In this document: positions 29,204-36,399 of the stretch, in pieces | Layout of the letters: each line of letters starts with the position of its first letter | Position numbering within the stretch: the first letter of the stretch is position 1 | Program-made: the position numbers and the translations under genes | Notes under the pieces: generated by a model | Told to the model about the DNA's origin: nothing | What the model saw: the letters and a program-made list of their open reading frames with translations, nothing else | Databases searched by the model: none | Assembly (NCBI RefSeq): GCF_003144035.1 | Contig: NZ_QFWT01000001.1 | Location: forward strand, 372,001-436,000 | From: Vibrio albus | GTDB lineage: Bacteria; Pseudomonadota; Gammaproteobacteria; Enterobacterales; Vibrionaceae | Length of the DNA: 64,000 nucleotides | Reading direction: 5' to 3'

Positions 29204-32014
29204 CTAAGGCTGTTCGGAGTGACTCTCTATAAAAGTGGAAGGCGATATTCCATAGTAATTTTTAAAACGCTGACTAAAATAGGAAGCATCATTAAACCCG
29301 GTATCAAACGCAGCATCCGATATTTTGTCGCCGGATAGTAGACGCTCGCACGCTTTTTCCAGCCGGATCTTATACAACTGTTCCGTAAAGGTCATTCCGG
29401 TCAGAGATTTAAATTTACGCTGCAGGCTGCGTTCTGATACATAAAGCCGCTTAGCCGCCAACGATGTACCAAAGTCCGGGTTCCTGTATTCCTGATTAAT
29501 AAGGCTATGCACTTTTTCCAGCCAGGGAGATATGGTAACCGATTTTTCAGACCGGCTTTCTGACACCATATTTTGGCAACAACACGTTATGGCCGGTTTC
29601 GGACTATCAACACTCCCATTTTCTGACTGCTCTTTCAGTTCCTGTTTTAGCCGGTGATTGGCCACCATCAGCGCCTGGCTCTGATTTTCAAGCTGACACG
29701 TTTTTATTCTGACGAGTTTTTGCAGATAACGATTAAGACGAAGCATCCTTTCTGACCGCCAATGCATCAGTAAAATTACCTTCGTAATGATGAGAATACT
29801 GAAAAACGAAAGCGCCCACGAAGATAAATACCAGGGGGGCTGTATTTTAAAGCGTAGCAGACTTCCCTGCTGACCCAGAGCCGCCTGTGCATCCGTACGA
29901 ACATATAACTTATATGTACCGGGAAGCAAGGAGCTAAAAGTAAGCTCTTTCCCCTGAAGCACAATCCAGTCAGTTTCATTGCTGCCTGCCAGCTTATATT
30001 CCAGAGAGTTCTGATCAAAGTCAGGCAGAACACCAAAAACAAAGGTCAGTGAATTTCCGTGCGAAAAAGTCTGAACCTTTTCAGTGTCAAAGCCTATCTT
30101 ATGCGGCTGATTATTCACCAGCACCTGACTGGTCAGTACTTTATTTTCCGGAAGCTCAGTTGCTATCAGTGCGCTCTGGTTGGCTAAGACCAATCCAAAA
30201 CGACTGCCGAATATTAACTCATCATTTTGTGGATTATAGGAACAGCTGTCGGGAAGAAATTCATTATTAATCAACCCGAATGGTGCACTAAAATGTTTCG
30301 CTAACACACCATCATGCCGGTAGAGCGTCAATCCTTTCGAAGAAGCCGCCCACACGCCTTTAGGTGTGCTTACTGCACACAACACCCGTACATTAGGCTC
30401 ATTGAGTACCACAGGTTCTAAATCCACAGGCGAATTCTGGGAACGATACAGACCATAAGAGTACACCGACCACAAATCAGAATGTTCGGTTTCCACCATG
30501 TCTAGCTGATTCCCTAGCACCTCAGATGTTTTCAGGTACTGAATATGATTATCAGCATAAAGGTAGGTACCATGATCGGTTCCGATATACACCCGGTTTT
30601 GACTGTCGGCATAAAGGTGGATAACCACTCCCTTTGTATGATTAACCTGCCAGTTATGAGTCAGATTGTCTGCAGAAGAATTACTGATGTCATATCGTAT
30701 GAGCCCTTGTTCCGAGTCGAACCATACGCCGCCACTGCTATCGACGGTAATATGGCGTATGCCCCGAGAAGTCAGTGCTTCCGGGTGTTTCTGCCAGTGA
30801 AACAGGTAACTCTCTTTATGATAAGTTGCGATCCCTTTCCCCATCGCTAACCAGAGAGTCCCTTTATACAAGGCTATCCCATAGACAGGCTGATACACTC
30901 TCTTGATCGGTTTTTCATCTCTTATTGAATCATATGAATACAGCCCTTTATCTGTCGCAATCCAGTATTCGCCGTTATCATCAGTAATGATCTGATTGAT
31001 TGAGCCAATGTCCATATAGTCCGACAAACCATCCAGGCGGATACGTGTAAACAGCTCACTCGATAATGAGTAATAGCGGATTTCCTGACCGGTAGCTATC
31101 CAGATCCCACCATCCTGATCATTCACCAGCGAATAAATAAAGCCGTTCGATAACGCATAGTCATCCTGATGATTCGTACCAATTTCCCGAACCGCCTTAT
31201 TGGAGAACTGATAGACGTACAGCCCATGCTCTGTCCCGACCCAGTACCCGTCTTCTGATTCAATAATCGAACGAACCAGAGAGTGACCGATATGGACTTT
31301 GACCTTTTCCGGCTTATTGATGTCAATCAGAACCGCTCCATTGCGGCCCCCCACCAGCAGTTCCTCTCTGCTCTCCGAGTAATAAAGTGTCTCGACATAT
31401 TTTTTTCCGGACAACTTGGCATGACTAAGCTGATTATTGTGGGTGATAAATACCTCGGCTATCGTGCCCAGTACCCAACGCTTTTTTATAAAAATAGCCG
31501 AGGTTATCTCCAATACTCCGTCAAACCGGGACTGAAGGCTGTGTAATGAATATTTTTTTACCTCCCCGGTATCAGGGTCATACACATAAAAGTTTTTGTT
31601 ATCTGTTGCCCATATTTTACGGTCTGAACACCCCATCCTGGTGATCTCAGTACCAACGCCCAGGGTAGTGATGAATTCAGAATGACCGGCAGGGTAACTT
31701 TTGTAGAGCCGGTTTTCTTCTACATACCAAAATGCCTGATCCAGAAAGACGACCTCCCCCACGGGTTTATCTATTGCAGAACCAACCCTTGGCAACACGT
31801 GCTGGCCGTCAAAAAAACGGATGTTTCCATAAATATCATGGAGCCACAATCCGCCTGCAGCTCCCGGGAACATGTTTTTGGCCGTAAAGAATAACCCCTG
31901 CTCCTGAAATGGTAGCGGGTGGTACACAGAATAGAGGTCATCGTGATGAGCGGAAACATGACCGGCAGCGAATAGAAGCAGAAAAAACCACAAATAACGA
32001 AATAGGCACCACAT
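29204..32014 (-). CDS. Membrane-bound AraC-family regulator with periplasmic sensor propeller
   Basis: 936 residues. A signal peptide (first 22 residues) leads into a long periplasmic part rich in WxG/DG.GGIWIAT-type repeats (for example VNDQDGGIWIATGQEI, ITDDNGEYWIATDKGLYSY), the Reg_prop two-component propeller pattern (about 30-610). A Y_Y_Y-like domain follows (about 640-725, ending LLPGTYKLYVRTDAQA), then one membrane helix (about 727-750) and a coiled-coil linker. The last 100 residues are an AraC-type double HTH (LAAKRLYVSERSLQRKFKSL, AFDTGFNDASYFSQRFK). There is no histidine kinase or receiver domain, unlike the Bacteroides hybrid two-component systems with the same sensor. It resembles a one-component transmembrane regulator. 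No Shine-Dalgarno sequence precedes the ATG. Targets are unknown; the downstream importer is the nearest candidate. Confidence 0.85.
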   Translation of the reverse strand: MWCLFRYLWFFLLLFAAGHVSAHHDDLYSVYHPLPFQEQGLFFTAKNMFPGAAGGLWLHDIYGNIRFFDGQHVLPRVGSAIDKPVGEVVFLDQAFWYVEENRLYKSYPAGHSEFITTLGVGTEITRMGCSDRKIWATDNKNFYVYDPDTGEVKKYSLHSLQSRFDGVLEITSAIFIKKRWVLGTIAEVFITHNNQLSHAKLSGKKYVETLYYSESREELLVGGRNGAVLIDINKPEKVKVHIGHSLVRSIIESEDGYWVGTEHGLYVYQFSNKAVREIGTNHQDDYALSNGFIYSLVNDQDGGIWIATGQEIRYYSLSSELFTRIRLDGLSDYMDIGSINQIITDDNGEYWIATDKGLYSYDSIRDEKPIKRVYQPVYGIALYKGTLWLAMGKGIATYHKESYLFHWQKHPEALTSRGIRHITVDSSGGVWFDSEQGLIRYDISNSSADNLTHNWQVNHTKGVVIHLYADSQNRVYIGTDHGTYLYADNHIQYLKTSEVLGNQLDMVETEHSDLWSVYSYGLYRSQNSPVDLEPVVLNEPNVRVLCAVSTPKGVWAASSKGLTLYRHDGVLAKHFSAPFGLINNEFLPDSCSYNPQNDELIFGSRFGLVLANQSALIATELPENKVLTSQVLVNNQPHKIGFDTEKVQTFSHGNSLTFVFGVLPDFDQNSLEYKLAGSNETDWIVLQGKELTFSSLLPGTYKLYVRTDAQAALGQQGSLLRFKIQPPWYLSSWALSFFSILIITKVILLMHWRSERMLRLNRYLQKLVRIKTCQLENQSQALMVANHRLKQELKEQSENGSVDSPKPAITCCCQNMVSESRSEKSVTISPWLEKVHSLINQEYRNPDFGTSLAAKRLYVSERSLQRKFKSLTGMTFTEQLYKIRLEKACERLLSGDKISDAAFDTGFNDASYFSQRFKNYYGISPSTFIESHSEQP

Positions 32015-32177
32015 TGTTTAAGTAAGAGTCTACCGGGCAATAAAATAATTCTGGAAATTATACCATGCAAAGAGGAATAAACAGCCGATAGAAAGGAATA
32101 GATACATTTTACATAAATCGGAAGGGCCCACCTCACAGTTAAGCCCTCCTTGCTCATAAACTTTTTTTGATTCCTGG

Positions 32178-33086
32178 TTATTTTGCGCTCAGACAGCGAG
32201 TGTATTCATCCGCAAGAGAATGCAGAAATGTAAAGTAACTTCCCTGCTTAGTAACAATGTCGGTGGCCAACGGATCCAGTGTTCCGGAGTTAACATCACT
32301 ACCACGTATAACGGTCTGAATGACAGCCGGCTCAAACTGAGGCTCAGCAAACACGCACTTCGCCTTTCCTTTTTTCAGTTCAGAGCGGATATGTATCAGC
32401 GTTTTAGCTCCGGGTTTACGATCTGGACTCACGGTAAAGTGTCCGAGGTTGTTCAACCCGAAATACTGCTCAAAATAACCATAAGCGTCATGAAAAACAT
32501 AGTAACCATCCCCTTTAACCGGAGCCAACTGCTCGCGGATTTCATTCACTGTTTTTTCCAGGTTCAACGAAAAATTCTGATAGTTTTCCGCATAAATGGC
32601 AGCATTTTCCGGATCGACTTCTGACAGCCTTTCTGCGATAATTTGCGCTACTTGTCTGGCCTGTTCCGGGCCTAGCCAAATATGCGGGTCATACATACCA
32701 TGGTTATGACCTTCATGACCATGAGATTCATGCCCATGTTCTTCGTGAGATTCTTGTTCTTCAAATGCTCTGAGCAACAGTGTTTCTGATGCGCTCAATT
32801 CCAGGGCGTTGGAACTTTTCTTCACTGCGTTAGTCAGGAAAGACTCAAGATCAGGACCAAACCAGACCAACAAGTCTGCTGCTGCAATCTTCTTGATGTC
32901 AGAAGGTTTCAGAGCATAGGTATGAGGTGAGGCATTGGCACTGATAAGCAGTTCAGGCTCGCTAACACCATAGGCGATATCATAAGTAATCAGCTGTAAT
33001 GGCTTTATACTGACCACAATTTTCGTCGCTTGTGCCGGTAAAGCCACTACGCATGTCAACAGTAAAGCAGACAAGTAACGTAACAT
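32178..33086 (-). CDS. znuA: Zinc ABC transporter periplasmic binding protein ZnuA
   Basis: 302 residues. A signal peptide (about 1-20) precedes KIVVSIKPLQLI, NASPHTYALKPSD with a zinc His, and a His-rich acidic loop (about 112-130) with repeated HEEHGHESHGHEGHNHG, then DPHIWLGP and VFHDAYGYFEQYFGL, typical of cluster 9 metal-binding proteins. The loop and the neighbours mark it as zinc- rather than manganese-specific. It is divergent from znuC with a Zur-type operator between. Confidence 0.95.
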   Translation of the reverse strand: MLRYLSALLLTCVVALPAQATKIVVSIKPLQLITYDIAYGVSEPELLISANASPHTYALKPSDIKKIAAADLLVWFGPDLESFLTNAVKKSSNALELSASETLLLRAFEEQESHEEHGHESHGHEGHNHGMYDPHIWLGPEQARQVAQIIAERLSEVDPENAAIYAENYQNFSLNLEKTVNEIREQLAPVKGDGYYVFHDAYGYFEQYFGLNNLGHFTVSPDRKPGAKTLIHIRSELKKGKAKCVFAEPQFEPAVIQTVIRGSDVNSGTLDPLATDIVTKQGSYFTFLHSLADEYTRCLSAK

Positions 33087-33144
33087 GGATGATTCCTTTA
33101 TTATTAATAATCGAAGGTTAATAGTAGTATCAGGTTGTCCCGAA

Positions 33145-33159
33145 TGTTATATTATAACA
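33145..33159. promoter_or_regulatory. Zur operator between znuA and znuC
   Basis: TGTTATATTATAACA is a perfect 7-1-7 palindrome within GAATGTTATATTATAACAAA (33142-33161), which matches the known gammaproteobacterial Zur box. Placement between divergent znuA and znuCB supports zinc repression of both. Confidence 0.9.
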
Positions 33160-33187
33160 AAACAGTTTTTGCAAATGAGATTTATTA

Positions 33188-33973
33188 ATGCAACCTCTCG
33201 TTAAAATGACCGATATCCGTGTTGAATTTTCCGGCAGGCTAATTCTGGACTCAATCTGTCTGGAACTGGAAAAAGGTCAGATCACCACACTCATTGGCCC
33301 CAATGGTGCCGGAAAATCCACTTTGATCAAGGTATTGCTTGGCCTTCAGACAAAATACACCGGCCAGATAGAAAAACAAAAACGCTTACGCATCGGTTAT
33401 GTCCCACAGAAGCTTCATCTTAACGAGACTTTTCCTTTAAATGTAGAACGTTTTTTGCAGCTTGCAGGAAAATTCAGTCATCAGGAAAGAGTCGACTCTC
33501 TTCGTCTGGTCGGGGCGGAATATCTGCTTAAGAGCAATATGCATAAGCTATCGGGGGGAGAAAACCAACGAGTATTGTTGGCCAGAGCTCTGTTACAGAG
33601 ACCCGATCTTCTGGTTCTGGATGAACCGGCACAGGGAGTCGATGTTCAGGGACAGATAGATCTCTACAACCTGATCGAATCCATTCGAAAACGTTTTGGA
33701 TGCGCCATTCTGATGGTTTCCCATGATCTCCATCTTGTCATGGCAAAAACGGACCAGGTTATTTGTATCCATCACCATGTCTGCTGTTCTGGTGCGCCTG
33801 AAGCAATTACTAAACATCCTTCATATATTGCTCTGTTTGGTGAGCATAAGGGAGAGTCTCTGGCTTTCTACCGACACCACCACCACGGTCACCACGATCT
33901 TGCCGGCAACCCTGTCGAGGGGGAAGCCGAAACCTGCGAAAACCAAAAACACGGACACTGTCATCATGATTGA
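33188..33973 (+). CDS. znuC: Zinc ABC transporter ATP-binding protein ZnuC
   Basis: 261 residues. Walker [10 protein letters not shown] (37-45), YVPQKLHL Q-loop, [16 protein letters not shown] signature, [12 protein letters not shown]alker B, VSHDLHLV switch. The C-terminus is His-rich, with [15 protein letters not shown] and a final HGHCHHD, so it may bind zinc. It overlaps the znuB start by 8 bp, and both follow the Zur operator. The ribosome binding site is weak. Confidence 0.96.
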   Translation: MQPLVKMTDIRVEFSGRLILDSICLELEKGQITTLIGPNGAGKSTLIKVLLGLQTKYTGQIEKQKRLRIGYVPQKLHLNETFPLNVERFLQLAGKFSHQERVDSLRLVGAEYLLKSNMHKLSGGENQRVLLARALLQRPDLLVLDEPAQGVDVQGQIDLYNLIESIRKRFGCAILMVSHDLHLVMAKTDQVICIHHHVCCSGAPEAITKHPSYIALFGEHKGESLAFYRHHHHGHHDLAGNPVEGEAETCENQKHGHCHHD

Positions 33974-34751
33974 GTTTCTGCTTCCATCTATTCTGGCCGG
34001 ACTAGGTATCGCTATGATCGCAGGGCCTCTGGGCTCCTTTGTCGTCTGGCGTCGAATGGCATACTTCGGTGATACTCTGGCCCATGCCTCTTTGCTGGGT
34101 CTGGCTCTTGGTTTTTTGCTGGATATTAACCTATATCTGGCACTGGTCCTGTGTACTATATCCATAGCCGTCATTCTGGTTGCTTTGCAAAAACAACAGG
34201 TTGTCGGTACCGATACTCTGCTGGGAATTCTGGCACATAGCGCATTATCGCTCGGCCTGGTTGCCGTCAGCTTTCTGGATAATGTCAGAATCGATCTGAT
34301 GAGTTATCTGTTCGGGGATCTGCTCTCCGTCACCCATGAAGACCTATGGTTTATCTATGGAGGTGTCCTCGTTATCACCGTCATCCTTAAACTATTCTGG
34401 CAACCGCTTCTGGCCACTACCGCCAGTGAAGAACTCGCCGCAGTTGAAGGAATCAATGTTCAGTTAATACGACTGATCCTTATGCTTCTCGTGGGCGTCG
34501 TTATTGCTGTGGGAATGAAATTTGTCGGCGCACTTATTATTACATCGTTACTGATTATCCCGGCGGCTACAGCAAGAAAATTTGCATCGACCCCAGAGCA
34601 AATGGTCTTCATCGCCTCCGGACTGGGTATGGTTTCTGTATTAGCAGGCATTAGCCTGTCGTGGCAATATGACACGCCAGCGGGTCCGTCGGTTGTCATT
34701 TGTGCTGCTGCTCTGTTTATACTTGGTCAGTTTTCTCCTGCCAGAAATTAA
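33966..34751 (+). CDS. znuB: Zinc ABC transporter permease ZnuB
   Basis: 261 residues from [14 protein letters not shown]. The ATG at 33966 overlaps the znuC stop by 8 bp, implying coupling. The open frame reaches back to 33723 inside znuC, but those residues are not ZnuB. About seven or eight membrane helices; family motifs [21 protein letters not shown] and [25 protein letters not shown]. It forms the inner-membrane channel for ZnuA-delivered zinc. Confidence 0.95.
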   Translation: MIEFLLPSILAGLGIAMIAGPLGSFVVWRRMAYFGDTLAHASLLGLALGFLLDINLYLALVLCTISIAVILVALQKQQVVGTDTLLGILAHSALSLGLVAVSFLDNVRIDLMSYLFGDLLSVTHEDLWFIYGGVLVITVILKLFWQPLLATTASEELAAVEGINVQLIRLILMLLVGVVIAVGMKFVGALIITSLLIIPAATARKFASTPEQMVFIASGLGMVSVLAGISLSWQYDTPAGPSVVICAAALFILGQFSPARN

Positions 34752-34806
34752 CTCTATTCATCTGAATTTCCATTAAAGTTTCCAAAGAGTCGGACGATAA
34801 AGGTAT

Positions 34807-34836
34807 ATACCCAAGTGCATTATGGTACTTGGGTAT
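34807..34836 (+). repeat. Hairpin in the leader of the gene at 34857
   Basis: Arms ATACCCAAGT (34807-34816) and ACTTGGGTAT (34827-34836) are exact reverse complements around a 10-nt loop. It ends 21 bp before the next ATG, so it is probably in that gene's 5' UTR or at the 3' end of the znuCB transcript. No T run follows. Confidence 0.6.
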
Positions 34837-34856
34837 TCGTTCACTCAGGAGCTTTT

Positions 34857-35396
34857 ATGTTGTTTCAAGATGTTAATCTGACAGTAGCAGTACCAGAGTC
34901 TGATGCCGCCAGACCGGTGCAGGCGATTAATGAGCTGCAGTTTGGCAATAACATCAATCGTGCCGTTGAAACAGGGCACCGCTCTGATTTTGCCCTTCTT
35001 CTGGCGATGCTCTCTCAGGACGTTCGGGATACCACTCCAGTCACAACCATCCAGGAACCAGATAGCTCTGAAGCCGCCCTGCGCAGACAATTTTCGGTTC
35101 CCGCGGCCCGTGAACTCCGCTCCAATCACGATTCCTATAACCGATCAGCATCCATAGCTGAACATTTTCATAAAGACGGAATGGCCGGCGTTCAGTTGCA
35201 GGCAGGACTTTGTCCGGATGCTTTAGCTTACCTTCCGGAAAAAACACACGATCTGGCCGAGGACGTATACCGTAACTTATCCCTTCACGAACAACGAGCA
35301 ATGACAAAAAGCACGCCTGCTCTTATGCCAGACAATGATTTATATAACCAACTCATCGTGGCACACAGAGCCAGTCAAATGCAGGCTTACGCCTGA
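34857..35396 (+). CDS. Small soluble protein of unknown function
   Basis: 179 residues from MLFQDVNLTVAVPESDAARP. The ATG at 34857 has CAGGAG 5-6 bp upstream; the longer frame from 34815 is unlikely because its start lies in a hairpin. The product is soluble, without signal peptide, helix or recognised domain. It has an acidic, Gln/Ala/Asn-rich composition and resembles nothing I can name. The C-terminal half (LAEDVYRNLSLHEQRAM) looks helical. It lies 105 bp after znuB with no clear terminator, so co-expression with zinc uptake is possible but not shown. Confidence 0.65.
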   Translation: MLFQDVNLTVAVPESDAARPVQAINELQFGNNINRAVETGHRSDFALLLAMLSQDVRDTTPVTTIQEPDSSEAALRRQFSVPAARELRSNHDSYNRSASIAEHFHKDGMAGVQLQAGLCPDALAYLPEKTHDLAEDVYRNLSLHEQRAMTKSTPALMPDNDLYNQLIVAHRASQMQAYA

Positions 35397-35615
35397 TTCC
35401 TGTCTGTTTTCACAATATAAGCAATTATGAACTCTCATTTTTGTGTTGTTTCTGAGATGCACTCCCCCTACCAAACGTGAAGTAACGCAAAAATCATACA
35501 ACTTCTGGGCTGTCATTTACCATTCTTCAAGCACCTTCACAACTATATAACATTTTATTTACCACTATATTTCTCAGATACCAACAACAAGTAAACTTAA
35601 CCGGAGTCGCCAAAT

Positions 35616-36299
35616 ATGGATATACAGAACTCTGTCATTCTTATCACCTCAGCCGGTTCTCTTCTAGGGCGCACGCTTGCGTACCATTTTGCATCACTGG
35701 GTGCCAAGGTCGTACTGACCGATACCGATATTCAGACACTGGAAAAGACGAGACTAAGCTGCAATACAGTATCTGATTCCGTATTCGCCTATGAAATGGA
35801 AAGCTATACGACCGGTAATATCCAGAGCTTACTTGATTATATTGAGGAAACTTTCAGCCGTAGTGTTGATGTGCTGATTAATTATTGGCCCAGTCAGCCT
35901 TTTCCTTCTCTTACCAGTGATACGACTGCTGAAGACTTTTCAAATGCCCTGTCACTCCTGACCTCTTCACTTTTCAGTTTCGGCCAGGCCAGCGCAGAAA
36001 GAATGCGTATCCATGCCAAAAATGGCGTGATAGTGAATTTGTTATCACAAGTCGATGTTAATGATTTTAATGGCTTCGAACATGCTTCGTCCATCCTCTC
36101 CGGGTTAACCATGAGCTGGGCGAGAGAACTAACGCCATTCAATATCCGAGTTGGCGGGGTGGTTCCTGCCCTCGCCTATTCTGCGGACGCCAGAGAGCAC
36201 TGTCACTGGGCTGAAATACAAGACGAATTGATCAGAAGCACGGAATACATCGTCTCCAATGAATACTTCAGTGGCAGGGTAATGGCTGCAGAAATATAG
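35616..36299 (+). CDS. SDR-fold protein lacking the catalytic residues
   Basis: 227 residues. The overall pattern is a Rossmann short-chain dehydrogenase: an N-terminal nucleotide-binding strand ILITSAGSLLGRTLAYHFASLGAKVVLTD, DVLINYWPSQ where the NNAG motif should be, GVIVNLLSQ, and a C-terminal ELTPFNIRVGGVVPAL. But the Gly motif is degenerate (TSAGSLLG instead of TGxxxGxG), NNAG is INYW, and the YxxxK pair reads HASSI, so Tyr and Lys are missing. It is probably a non-catalytic relative. It converges on adhE and shares its terminator. Function unknown. Confidence 0.75.
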   Translation: MDIQNSVILITSAGSLLGRTLAYHFASLGAKVVLTDTDIQTLEKTRLSCNTVSDSVFAYEMESYTTGNIQSLLDYIEETFSRSVDVLINYWPSQPFPSLTSDTTAEDFSNALSLLTSSLFSFGQASAERMRIHAKNGVIVNLLSQVDVNDFNGFEHASSILSGLTMSWARELTPFNIRVGGVVPALAYSADAREHCHWAEIQDELIRSTEYIVSNEYFSGRVMAAEI

Positions 36300-36324
36300 A
36301 CAATCATCCTGCCGGAAGAACGAA

Positions 36325-36353
36325 AAAGCCCACCATTTCTGGTGGGCTTTAAT
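36325..36353. terminator. Bidirectional terminator between the SDR-fold gene and adhE
   Basis: An 11-bp perfect stem (36325-36335 and 36340-36350, 4-nt loop) is flanked by A and T runs. Confidence 0.9.
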
Positions 36354-36399
36354 GTTCTCAATAAGAACGATAGCTAGCGATTATCTCGTCAGTTACGTC

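Noticed and set aside
33723..33965. N-terminal extension of znuB into znuC
   Set aside because: It is a second frame of the znuC 3' end; ATG 33966 gives the standard ZnuB N-terminus.
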